Shown here: positions 51,558 through 59,176 of the stretch, one piece after another
Layout of the letters: each line of letters begins with the position of its first letter
How positions within the stretch are numbered: the stretch's first letter is position 1
Source of the DNA: Bacillus sp. 103mf
GTDB taxonomy: Bacteria > Bacillota > Bacilli > Bacillales > Bacillaceae_G
Assembly (NCBI RefSeq): GCF_900116295.1
Contig: NZ_FPAF01000011.1
Location: 1 to 64,000, forward strand
Length of the DNA: 64,000 bases
Reading direction: 5' to 3'
Program-made: the position numbers and the translations under genes
The notes under the pieces: generated by a model
Databases searched by the model: none
Told to the model about the DNA's origin: nothing
The model's input: the letters and a program-made list of their open reading frames with translations, nothing else

Positions 51558-51593
51558 GTTAACATATAATTCATATATGAATTATATGTTAAC
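51558..51593. promoter_or_regulatory. 36-bp perfect palindrome upstream of marR
   Basis: GTTAACATATAATTCATA followed by its exact reverse complement, centred on TTCATATATGAA. Probably the operator for MarR autoregulation. Confidence 0.75.
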
Positions 51594-51720
51594 AATACAT
51601 AACTGTCAACGATTCGCAATATCGTAATAATTTAATATATCACTTTGCAAACTTAGCTATCTTTAAACTAACTCATATATTATAGCAAAAACAAGAAACA
51701 GTAGCTTAAAACCTCTTATT

Positions 51721-52350
51721 TTATGTAAAAAAGCCCTTCATTAAATTGTACATAGACCATAAACCAAACATTAATATAATGAATCCAGAAATACGATTCA
51801 CAATATTTAACGGGAAATTTTTCATTCGATTCATCAATATTCCTGTTACACTGCTAAGAATTAGCCACCATAATGTAGAACCCAAAAATACTCCTAATAC
51901 TACGACTAAGCTAGTTATTGTATCATTATTCGAATTAGACATTCCAAGTCCAGAAAAAATGGCTAGGAAAGATAATATAGTTACTGGATTTGTAATAGTT
52001 AAAAGAAAGGTTGAAGCATATGCTCCAAAAACATTATTACCATTGGCTTTAGCTGATATTTTGGATGGTTTTGAAACAAAAATTTTCAATCCTATATATA
52101 ATAAAAACACACTACCAATGAAGTGAATCCATCCTTGTTGTTCAACTAAAAAATTAGTTATAAATGTTAAACCGAGTCCAGCAATCAGCCCATACAGCCC
52201 ATCAGCTGTTGCTGCACCTAAGCCTGACATAAAACCAATACATTTTCCGTACTCCAATGTGCGTCGTATACATAAAATCCCAATAGGTCCAACAGGAGCA
52301 GCTATACTAAGCCCAATGATTAATCCTTTGATAAACAATTCAATGACCAA
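51721..52350 (-). CDS. LysE-family amino-acid exporter
   Basis: A 209-residue protein with six membrane segments. The N-terminal LysE signature is clear: LIIGLSIAAPVGPIGILCIR followed by GFMSGLGAATADGLYGLIAG. The central NPVTILSFLAIFSGLG is the second conserved block. The family exports amino acids or homoserine lactone-like compounds. Single gene. Confidence 0.9.
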   Translation of the reverse strand: MVIELFIKGLIIGLSIAAPVGPIGILCIRRTLEYGKCIGFMSGLGAATADGLYGLIAGLGLTFITNFLVEQQGWIHFIGSVFLLYIGLKIFVSKPSKISAKANGNNVFGAYASTFLLTITNPVTILSFLAIFSGLGMSNSNNDTITSLVVVLGVFLGSTLWWLILSSVTGILMNRMKNFPLNIVNRISGFIILMFGLWSMYNLMKGFFT

Positions 52351-52475
52351 CTTATTCTCCCTCCGATATTAATACTATCCTTTTATGTGTCTTATTCTCA
52401 TTTGCGCTAGTATCGTACCACCAAACAAAGTGGAATTTTTTCTATTTTGTGAAATGCTAAAAAACTGAAAGTAGT

Positions 52476-52504
52476 GAAAGAGACCGTTATCAACGGTCTC
52501 TTTC
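52476..52504 (-). terminator. Terminator overlapping VOC pseudogene stop
   Basis: GAAAGAGACCGTT pairs perfectly with AACGGTCTCTTTC. Confidence 0.8.
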
Positions 52505-52989
52505 ATTGACATTGTACTTCACTCATTAAAGCATGAGTATTACTTTCTGTATCTTTAAAGAATGTCATCCATGTTTCTATTTGTCCCATTTTCGATACAA
52601 TATGCGGTTCATCAATAAAAACAATTTCTTTACTTAATAGATCTCCATAAGTCTTTTTAATTTTTTCAACTTGAAAATAAATGACTGAACTAGATTGAGC
52701 AAATTCCTCTTTTTCTGGGAGACTTAAAAAGAGGCGTAACCCGTTACATTCAAAGAATGCCATACTATCAGTTTTAAATAGAATGATTTGCATTAACTTA
52801 TGAAATTGTTCTTCATAACCAACTGGATTATTCTCAAGAATAGGTAATTTCAAATTTTGTTATTCCAGCTAGTAAAGTTTTACTTGTATCATAAGTTTTT
52901 TCAAAGAATTCGATACAACTCTTATCCTTAAAAGGATCGCTACGAAGTCTATTGTTTGCTTCTCTTAATGAGTTTAAAATTTCCTCTGC
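52503..52989 (-). pseudogene. VOC-family (glyoxalase-like) remnant fused to unknown sequence
   Basis: The C-terminal half reads AFFECNGLRLFLSLPEKEEF, SVIYFQVEKIKKTYGDL and TWMTFFKDTESNTHALMSEV, a single VOC/glyoxalase domain end. The usual N-terminal beta-alpha unit is missing. An unrelated frame (ILNSLREANNRLRSDPFKDK ... FFEKTYDTSKTLLAGITKFE) runs into it at about 52853. The gene is broken and its 5' side joins another remnant on the opposite strand. Confidence 0.6.
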
Positions 52990-53157
52990 AAATCCATCTT
53001 TTCCGAAATAATTGAACCTGAAAAGATTGTTATCCACCATCTGGGGCCAATACATGAATTTTTACTAACCATTACATTTGCTGAGAAAGAAGGCAAAACC
53101 GAACTTATATGGCAAATGCTCCACAAATCAGTTAAAGAATGCGAAAAAGAATCTCAT
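52990..53157 (+). pseudogene. SRPBCC/AHSA1-domain fragment
   Basis: Fifty-six open codons on the plus strand read KSIFSEIIEPEKIVIHH, LGPIHEFLLTITFAEKEG and KTELIWQMLHKSVKECEK, the middle of an AHSA1/SRPBCC domain (the typical IVEPEKIV.. and TFAE.dGkT pattern). Both ends are missing. It abuts a tnpB fragment on the right and VOC debris on the left. Confidence 0.65.
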
Positions 53158-53463
53158 TTTTGCGTCATTATAAACAAAAGAATCATTACTTTTATCTAAG
53201 TAATCATATTTGGCCGTGATCGTTGTATAATTTGGAACTTTATAACGAATACATCCACTTTCAAAACCGATAGATTCTAAATATTCATACAAACCAGAGA
53301 CATATTCGTTATACACTTTTCGTTCACATCCAAACGATTTTTCTAATTTCGTTACTTGTTCAGGTGTGGGAAAAATAGCGTATCGAAATGCATAGGTAGA
53401 CCATCCATCCGGTAACGACTTTTTTGTTCCTTTTATATGCACACCCTCTTTTGTGGTTGCCAT
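53158..53463 (-). pseudogene. tnpB-type (IS200/IS605) N-terminal fragment
   Basis: The ATG at 53463 follows AAAGGAG and opens MATTKEGVHIKGTKKSLPDG, then STYAFRYAIFPTPEQVTKLE, KSFGCERKVYNEYVSGLYEY. This is the start of TnpB-type nucleases (YKFRIYPT..Q...L.. and C..VYN). It stops matching at about 53158, so the RuvC-like catalytic domain is lost. Hairpin-rich IS200/IS605 end sequence lies upstream. Confidence 0.7.
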
Positions 53464-53529
53464 ATACATTCTCCTTTCTTTCGTATTTTCATATTTATTA
53501 TATCGCATAGTCTCAAAAGTACATACAAA

Positions 53530-53640
53530 GAACATATGTAGGCGATCGCCTACCGAAAATTCATCCCCCACCTACTCGCTGGGCTACGCCTTTCTCGCTC
53601 CTTGAGGAAGGGGACTTCTTTTCGGAAAGTATGTTAAAAG
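53530..53640. mobile_element. IS200/IS605-type end with hairpins
   Basis: GTAGGCGATCGCCTAC is a perfect 16-bp palindrome (53539-53554). A CGAAAA..CCCC.CC / GGGGACTTCTTTTCG foldback follows. It lies directly upstream of the tnpB fragment. Confidence 0.6.
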
Positions 53641-53659
53641 GATGATTCAATTGAATTTA

Positions 53660-53706
53660 GAAAAAGCGTGTTTTGATCAATCTTTTTTCAAAACACGCTT
53701 TTTCTA
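53660..53706. terminator. Terminator
   Basis: AAAAAGCGTGTTTTGA pairs perfectly with TCAAAACACGCTTTTT. Confidence 0.8.
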
Positions 53707-53741
53707 TTTGTTCCTTTATCAAGGTTTATTAAGTTAATTTA

Positions 53742-53768
53742 ATCAAACTTTATTTTAAATATACACTT
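53742..53768. repeat. Short dispersed motif AACTTTATTTCAAA, copy 3
   Basis: ATCAAACTTTATTTTAAATATACACTT, one base different from the core of the other copies. Confidence 0.35.
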
Positions 53769-53844
53769 GAAATATTTCCCAAGAGGTATTATACTCTTAT
53801 ATAACACCAGTATACAATAACACTATAAATGAAAGGAGGACGTC

Positions 53845-54222
53845 ATGAAGTCAGCTCTGGATAGTAACCGTCCCATTTATCTACAAATCAAAGAGGCCAT
53901 TGAGGAGGATATTCTTAACGGGCGGTTGGCACCTGAAGAACAGATACCCTCAAACAGCCAGCTTGTCAGCCATTACAACATAAATCCCGTCACTGTACTG
54001 AAAGGGATTAACCTTCTGGTGGATGAGGGAATAATTTTTAAAAAGCGCGGGCTAGGAATGTATGTGAGCCCCGATGCACCTGAAAAGCTTAAAAGACGCT
54101 TTTCAGGTGCATTTTTCCAGGAACATGTAGAGCCTCTTACGGCCCTGGCAAAGCCCCTGGGCTTTACCCTTCGGGAGATTCATGAAATGATCGATAGTGC
54201 GTGGAAAGGAGAAAAAAAATGA
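53845..54222 (+). CDS. GntR-family regulator (YtrA type)
   Basis: A 125-residue protein: winged helix of the GntR family (LQIKEAIEEDILNGRLAPEE, NSQLVSHYNINPVTVLKGIN, GLGMYVSP) and a short C-terminal dimer region, as in YtrA. YtrA-type regulators control ABC exporters, and an ABC ATPase gene follows with a four-base overlap. A perfect 15-bp inverted repeat with a T run lies inside the gene (54074-54116). AAAGGAGG stands before the ATG. G+C content is well above the window average, suggesting transfer. Confidence 0.85.
   Translation: MKSALDSNRPIYLQIKEAIEEDILNGRLAPEEQIPSNSQLVSHYNINPVTVLKGINLLVDEGIIFKKRGLGMYVSPDAPEKLKRRFSGAFFQEHVEPLTALAKPLGFTLREIHEMIDSAWKGEKK
54074..54116 (+). terminator. Terminator-like hairpin inside the GntR gene
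   Basis: ATGCACCTGAAAAGC (54074-54088) pairs with GCTTTTCAGGTGCAT (54098-54112) without mismatch around a 9-base loop, and TTTTT ends at 54116. It lies entirely within the coding frame. Confidence 0.65.
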
Positions 54223-55091
54223 TTAATATTGAAAATGTATCGCTTAAATACGGAAATACCCTTGCACTCAATAATATAAGTTTAAACCTTCCCGAGCAGG
54301 CAATCTGCGGGCTGATTGGCAGGAACGGTGCAGGAAAAACCTCACTTTTGTCGCTGCTCAGCGCCTACCGCAGACCATCCTCAGGAACAATAACCATATC
54401 CGGCGAAAATCCTTATGAAAACAGGACCATAATGCCACAAATCGCCTATATCTATGACAATCAGAATGAAACAGAAAATGCCTTACATGTAAAAGACTTG
54501 TTTAAAATAACGGCTGCGCTCCGTCCTAACTGGGATGCCGCCTATGCAGAAAAACTTATGAAGCTGTTTGAAATACCGATGAAGAAAACAATGGGAGCCT
54601 TAAGTCACGGTATGCGTTCAGCGGTACATGTGATTATCGGGCTAGCTGGACAGACGCCGATTACCATTTATGACGAAGCATATCTCGGCATGGATGCCGC
54701 CGTACGCAAGCTGTTTATCAGCGAACTTTTATCAGACTATACGCAGAGGCCAAAGCTTATTTTGTTTTCAACACATTTTATCAATGAGATGGAGGGGCTT
54801 TTCAGCGAAGCTATAATTATTAATAAGGGACAGGTAATTGCCCACGACGACTGTGATACCCTGCGTTCAAAAGGAACAGCCGTAACAGGATTTAGCGAAG
54901 CCGTAGACAGCTTCGTTAACGGTCGTGAAAGCTTGTTGCAGCGAACCTTAGGCCGGCAGAAAGAGGCTGTATTGTTCGGGGAGTTGTCAGAACAGGACCG
55001 CCTTGACGCCGCAAAAGCAGGTCTTGAATTCTCTCAGCCCTCGCTGCAGGATTTATTCATCTACATGACCGAAAAAGGAGGAAAAGAGTAA
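54219..55091 (+). CDS. ABC transporter ATP-binding protein (YtrB/BcrA-like)
   Basis: A protein of about 290 residues. Walker A is GRNGAGKTS (near residue 35). The signature is weak, LSHGMRSAV, in place of LSGG. Walker B is ITIYDEAYLGMD, with Ala-Tyr after the catalytic Glu instead of Pro-Thr. These variants are typical of ATPases paired with YtrA-type regulators. The ATG at 54219 overlaps the gntR stop. It works with the membrane protein that follows, probably in antibiotic or peptide resistance; substrate unknown. Confidence 0.8.
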   Translation: MINIENVSLKYGNTLALNNISLNLPEQAICGLIGRNGAGKTSLLSLLSAYRRPSSGTITISGENPYENRTIMPQIAYIYDNQNETENALHVKDLFKITAALRPNWDAAYAEKLMKLFEIPMKKTMGALSHGMRSAVHVIIGLAGQTPITIYDEAYLGMDAAVRKLFISELLSDYTQRPKLILFSTHFINEMEGLFSEAIIINKGQVIAHDDCDTLRSKGTAVTGFSEAVDSFVNGRESLLQRTLGRQKEAVLFGELSEQDRLDAAKAGLEFSQPSLQDLFIYMTEKGGKE

Positions 55092-55690
55092 TGATGAAAA
55101 AAGCTTTGAAGCTTCTGCTATCAACACAGGCTAAGGCCACATGTTGGTTTATAGGCATCTATGCCTTGACAATGGCTATTCTTATAGTGTTTTCTAATGT
55201 AATAATAGATGATACTTTATTGATACGAAATTCCATCATATATGCTCCTAAAATATACCTTCTGGTAATGGGAATTGTATATCCACTGGTTGCAACAAAA
55301 CTATATGTGTCACGGGGCCTGACCAGAAAACAGTTCTTTTGGGCCTATACTGGAGCAATGAGCATTGTATCACTGTTTCTGCTCATACCGATTTTAGCTT
55401 CAATCATTTACTTTGATAACATTTCACTGTTGTCTGTAATTACACATTATCTGCATATGCCGCTGTTTTTTCTCATAGGCTGGAGTTCTGTGGTGGGTTT
55501 TCAACTCCGAAAATGGCACATGGCGATATTTGGGGTTTTAGGTGCTGTAGTGATGTTTCATGCCATGACTACTTTACCTGGAATTCTTGCTTTATCGGAA
55601 CTGGCAGTATTAGGCTCTGTGTTACTGTTATTAGCTGCAGTGTTACTAATTCTGCCGCGCATCATTTCTCAAATTCCGTTGAAGGTCTGA
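55091..55690 (+). CDS. Membrane subunit of the GntR-ABC operon
   Basis: A 199-residue protein with six membrane segments (WFIGIYALTMAILIVFSNVI; IYLLVMGIVYPLVATKLYVS; MSIVSLFLLIPILASIIYF; PLFFLIGWSSVVGFQL; AIFGVLGAVVMFHAM; VLGSVLLLLAAVLLILPRII). It overlaps the ATPase stop by one base (TAATG) and so is its likely permease partner. The family is not named. Higher G+C content is shared with the other two genes. Confidence 0.75.
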   Translation: MMKKALKLLLSTQAKATCWFIGIYALTMAILIVFSNVIIDDTLLIRNSIIYAPKIYLLVMGIVYPLVATKLYVSRGLTRKQFFWAYTGAMSIVSLFLLIPILASIIYFDNISLLSVITHYLHMPLFFLIGWSSVVGFQLRKWHMAIFGVLGAVVMFHAMTTLPGILALSELAVLGSVLLLLAAVLLILPRIISQIPLKV

Positions 55691-55805
55691 GCGGTCTTGG
55701 GTCCGCCATATAATTCAGAATATAATGAGACTGAAGATGCCTTCCGCCTCGTTGAAACGTGGCAAAAAAAAACGCTAACGTTCGCCGCTTCGCATTGAAC
55801 GTTTA

Positions 55806-55862
55806 GGTGTCTGCCCATACTCATATTGTATGCCGTGGGCACCCCTGTATTTTCAGGGCTTT
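55806..55862 (+). terminator. Terminator pair after ABC operon
   Basis: GGTGTCTGCCCATAC pairs with GTATGCCGTGGGCACC, and CCCTG/CAGGG plus a T run follows at once. Confidence 0.7.
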
Positions 55863-55959
55863 TGTGTCACTCGTCAGTTGAACAAGAATTAAGTGATGTT
55901 AGGATTAAGATCATATTTTCATTATTCCATTAAAGGCGCGATTGTGGAAAAGAAGTAAA

Positions 55960-56008
55960 AGATCAATACATATTAGTAATGTCTAATATGTATCGATCTT
56001 TATTTTTT
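55960..56008. terminator. Terminator-like hairpin
   Basis: AGATCAATACATATTAG pairs with CTAATATGTATCGATCT with one mismatch, followed by a T-rich run. The rest of 55863-56099 shows nothing recognised. Confidence 0.7.
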
Positions 56009-56099
56009 TGACTTTTTACGATTAAGGTCTTGATAAAAAGATTTTTCAAAATGAATTCTTCTTATTTACCGTAAAATACAGGTTTGTGAGGTATTTTTG

Positions 56100-56124
56100 A
56101 TCAAACTTTATTTCAAAGCAACAT
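56100..56124. repeat. Short dispersed motif AACTTTATTTCAAA, copy 4
   Basis: ATCAAACTTTATTTCAAAGCAACA directly precedes the IS110 relic. Confidence 0.4.
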
Positions 56125-56125
56125 A

Positions 56126-56650
56126 TTGTACTCTTTTCCTTTTATGAGCGATAACTGGACTTGTACTCTTATCGGAGCGATTGGTGATGTTGAACGATTT
56201 AGTACATACAAAGAGTTCAAAAAGTATCTCGATGTTTCGGCTGAAAATAAACAATCAGGAACATCAGTAAAGGGGACAAGAATGACCTTTAATGGTGTTC
56301 GAGATGCACGTCGTGTACTCTTTCAAATGGCGATGATTATCATTGCGATGAAAAAACAACCAATCCGTATTCAGTTCCTATTATCATCGTCTAGTAGAGC
56401 GTAATATGAATGGGAAAACAGCAATTGGACAATATGTGTGGCAAAATTGCCAAAATCCTTTATATGATGTTTAAAACAGGGCAAAAATATGACCTTTGAA
56501 ACACGCACAAGCAACAGGTATTCCTTGTAATTCTGTTTATGATAAAAGAAAAAAGGGTATCAACACGGAGAAATTTTATCAAGAAGCATCAGAGCTTGCC
56601 GGGGATTCAATATTTGGCGATGTTGAATTAATTGAAACAGAGGAAGAATA
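56126..56650 (+). pseudogene. IS110-family transposase, C-terminal relic
   Basis: The plus strand shows IGDVERFSTYKEFKKYLDVS and ENKQSGTSVKGTRMTFNGVR then DARRVLFQMAMIII, the Tnp_20 domain with its catalytic-serine region (SG.S). It then continues in broken frames with MNGKTAIGQYV, PLKHAQATGIP and EASELAGDSIFGDVELIETE up to about 56650. The N-terminal DEDD domain and both ends are missing. Confidence 0.7.
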
Positions 56651-56705
56651 AGATTAGCCTGTAAGTGTTTTAAAAAGTAAAAAACAGCTGTTTTCTGCAC
56701 AAAAA

Positions 56706-56752
56706 TAGTGCTATTTCCAAGAAGAATTTTTTATTTTCTTCTTGGAAAGCAC
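56706..56752. terminator. Terminator after truncated araC gene
   Basis: TTTCCAAGAAGAA pairs with TTCTTCTTGGAAA, with AGTGCT/AGCACT flanks extending the stem. Confidence 0.75.
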
Positions 56753-56756
56753 TACA

Positions 56757-56945
56757 CTACATTGTATAAGACCCTTCATTAAGAAGTAAATATCTACTTT
56801 CCTCGACAGCAAAAAAACCTTTACTAGTCCTGTAATGTGCTTTTCCATTAGAAAATGTTTTAATAGATAATTGGCCATTCCCTTCCCAATAAAACTGCTT
56901 ACTTTTTGCATGTAAAACAAAATTAGTAGAATCCATATAATTCAT
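56757..56945 (-). pseudogene. AraC-family regulator, N-terminal stub
   Basis: A 62-residue frame, MNYMDSTNFVLHAKSKQFYW then FSNGKAHYRTSKGFFAVEES, resembles the cupin-like sensor start of AraC regulators. The rest, including both helix-turn-helix motifs, is absent, and a terminator follows directly. It is either a deletion remnant or a free sensor domain. Confidence 0.5.
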
Positions 56946-57043
56946 AATAACGTCTCCGTAAGTATGTGATTATAATTTTCAGATAACTCGATTATACATA
57001 ATAATGGAAGTTTAGCCACAAACCTTTTACTTTCCTAATGAAG

Positions 57044-57080
57044 AGAGAGGAGTGGTCATAAGGACCACTCCTTTCTCATG
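57044..57080. terminator. Terminator
   Basis: GAGAGGAGTGGTC pairs with GACCACTCCTTTCTC; it ends the endonuclease gene on the minus strand. Confidence 0.8.
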
Positions 57081-57111
57081 TTTATATTTTTCAAACTATA
57101 ATTTTACTTAT

Positions 57112-57948
57112 TTATTTCCAAATTTCATTTGCCCATTCAGGATGATCAATAAATGGATTCCGGTTATGTTGATACTTTGTATAGATTATTTCATTACGAT
57201 TTCGCTCAAAATCATCAACAGGATCTTGTTCATTCCATTTTAGTAAAACAGATAGCTTTCCCATATAAGGAGCTTTGTTATTGTTTACTTTATCATTTAG
57301 TTCCAAATCTACTTCACGGTTATCCCCTTCATAACGAACAGCCATGTAAAATAACATTCTAGCAATATCACCTTTTACACTATCACGAGGCTCCCAGGAA
57401 TCACTATCATATTTACATTCTGTTGCTTCTGGATGATTCACACCACCGTTATCAAAATCCAAATTTCCACGTGAACTATTTACAGATACATCTGTAGCTC
57501 TTAAATGATGAAGATCCGTTCCAGGCCCTGCAGCCGTCCCAAACTCACCGTGAGATTTCGCCCAAACATGCTCTCGGTTCCAATTATCGACTCCTGAACC
57601 ACTTGTAAATTTCCCTTGCGAACGCCCTGTATATAAGAGAAGTACATTATTTTTATTATTTGGATCTTCATCAGTATCTCTTAGCGCTTCCCAAACTGCA
57701 CTGTATGATATCTTTGTATGATTATCAATAATATTATGAAGTTCCTTTTTTAACTCTAAGCCCGTTTTCCCCTTCATGCTATTATAATATGTATCATCAT
57801 AATTAGTTGAAGTTACCCCTTGATTTATTTTTGAAGACGAAGAAACTCCTTCACCATACACGGTATCTGTAAATGATAAGGATGAAGAACCTAAAATAAA
57901 AAATGAAGAAATAGTAAAGATAGCAAGTTTTGTATTTCGGAACACCAT
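57112..57948 (-). CDS. Secreted endonuclease I family nuclease (YurI/Bsn-like)
   Basis: A protein of about 278 residues. The ATG at 57948 lies nine bases from AAAGGGGGA; a GTG two codons up is too close. The signal peptide is NTKLAIFTISSFFILGSSSL. The endonuclease I domain carries the metal-His active-site block NREHVWAKSHGEFG and DLHHLRATDVSVNSSRGNLD (near 115-165). B. subtilis relatives are extracellular ribonucleases or non-specific nucleases. Single gene with its own terminator. Confidence 0.85.
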   Translation of the reverse strand: MVFRNTKLAIFTISSFFILGSSSLSFTDTVYGEGVSSSSKINQGVTSTNYDDTYYNSMKGKTGLELKKELHNIIDNHTKISYSAVWEALRDTDEDPNNKNNVLLLYTGRSQGKFTSGSGVDNWNREHVWAKSHGEFGTAAGPGTDLHHLRATDVSVNSSRGNLDFDNGGVNHPEATECKYDSDSWEPRDSVKGDIARMLFYMAVRYEGDNREVDLELNDKVNNNKAPYMGKLSVLLKWNEQDPVDDFERNRNEIIYTKYQHNRNPFIDHPEWANEIWK

Positions 57949-58152
57949 ATACACAAATCCCCCTTTAAATTTAATTTTTACTCATTAGCAAAAACAATTC
58001 TTTAAAAATATACTTTAATAATAACCTATATTTTTCAATTTATTTATGCAATTATGCATATTTAGTTACTAATTAAGAACCTACAAAGAAAACTACACAA
58101 CAAAATGTTTGGCATCTAGAACCGAAATAACAATCAGACTTTTTTATAATTT

Positions 58153-58175
58153 ATCGAACTTTATTTCAAAGCCAT
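58153..58175. repeat. Short dispersed motif AACTTTATTTCAAA, copy 5
   Basis: ATCGAACTTTATTTCAAAGCCAT. The rest of the 57955-58348 gap is A/T-rich with nothing recognised. Confidence 0.4.
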
Positions 58176-58348
58176 AGCTGATAATAAAGCCGTTCATTTT
58201 TACTGTCTAAAATACAAGAGCCTACAGTCATAGAATTCATTATAGGCCATTAAAGAATAGAGAAATTAGATACATCAATTAATTGTAGTTATAGTTATCG
58301 TTTATATTCTAGAGCCTATTTACAAATTTGCTAATATACAGTTACTAT

Positions 58349-59176
58349 TCATAAAGGATACCAAAACGAATGAAAAATTGTAACTTTTAAATAAATAGCG
58401 ATAATCAAAACACAAATCCCAATAAGAATCGTCATATAATCAAGAGACTGCATTTCCGTTCTATAGTACCAAGTTCGTTTCTCCTTTTTTCCAAAACCTC
58501 GTAAATCCATAGCATTCGAAACGGTATCAATTCGATCCAATGAATTGATTACAAGTGGCCAAAAAATCGTCACTCGATTTTTAATGCGTTGAAATAGAGT
58601 TGCTTCTCCTTTATGAAATGGAATCCCCCTTGCTTCCTGCGCATGTTTAATGAGTTCATATTCTGTTTGTATGTTCGGAATATAGCGCAGTGCAATATTA
58701 ACTGCATAGGCAATTTTATAATGCAGTCCAATTTTGTTTAAGCTGCTAGCAAATTGACTTGGATGTGTTGTGTAAATAAAAATAAGTGTAAACGGTAATA
58801 AGGTAAAATATTTTAATGATAGTGTCATTGCATAAAAAAGAGTTTCTATTGTAATAGTCGCATAACCAATGTGGAGAAGTGGCGTATATGTACCAGTTAG
58901 CTCCGATCCATGTGTTGGGGTAATCAATAAAATCATGATGGAATTCAGAATACTAAATGTGAAAATAACACTAAAAATAAGTAATATACTACGCGTTGGG
59001 ATTTTTGCGATACCTAACAGTGTGCAGCCGATTAGAAATAAGAATAATAAAATACGAAAATCAAAAAATAGGAATGTAAGAATCATCCATATAATAAATA
59101 GGATGAGCTTTACAGCACCATCCATACGATGGAAATAGGATTCACCTTCTATGTATAATGTCCCCATCTTACTCAT
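58349..59176 (-). CDS. ykoC: ECF transporter transmembrane T component (YkoC)
   Basis: A 275-residue EcfT protein: about six membrane segments and the cytoplasmic coupling motifs AQEARGIPF and AMDLRGFG (the A-R-G pairs that touch the ATPases). It starts at 59176, overlapping the ykoD stop by four bases. With YkoD and YkoE it forms an energy-coupling-factor importer, in B. subtilis linked to thiamine or its hydroxymethylpyrimidine part. Confidence 0.9.
   Translation of the reverse strand: MSKMGTLYIEGESYFHRMDGAVKLILFIIWMILTFLFFDFRILLFLFLIGCTLLGIAKIPTRSILLIFSVIFTFSILNSIMILLITPTHGSELTGTYTPLLHIGYATITIETLFYAMTLSLKYFTLLPFTLIFIYTTHPSQFASSLNKIGLHYKIAYAVNIALRYIPNIQTEYELIKHAQEARGIPFHKGEATLFQRIKNRVTIFWPLVINSLDRIDTVSNAMDLRGFGKKEKRTWYYRTEMQSLDYMTILIGICVLIIAIYLKVTIFHSFWYPL

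Noticed and set aside
56126-56650. Bridge RNA of the IS110 relic
   Set aside because: The bridge RNA lies in the non-coding end of IS110-type elements and both ends are missing here.
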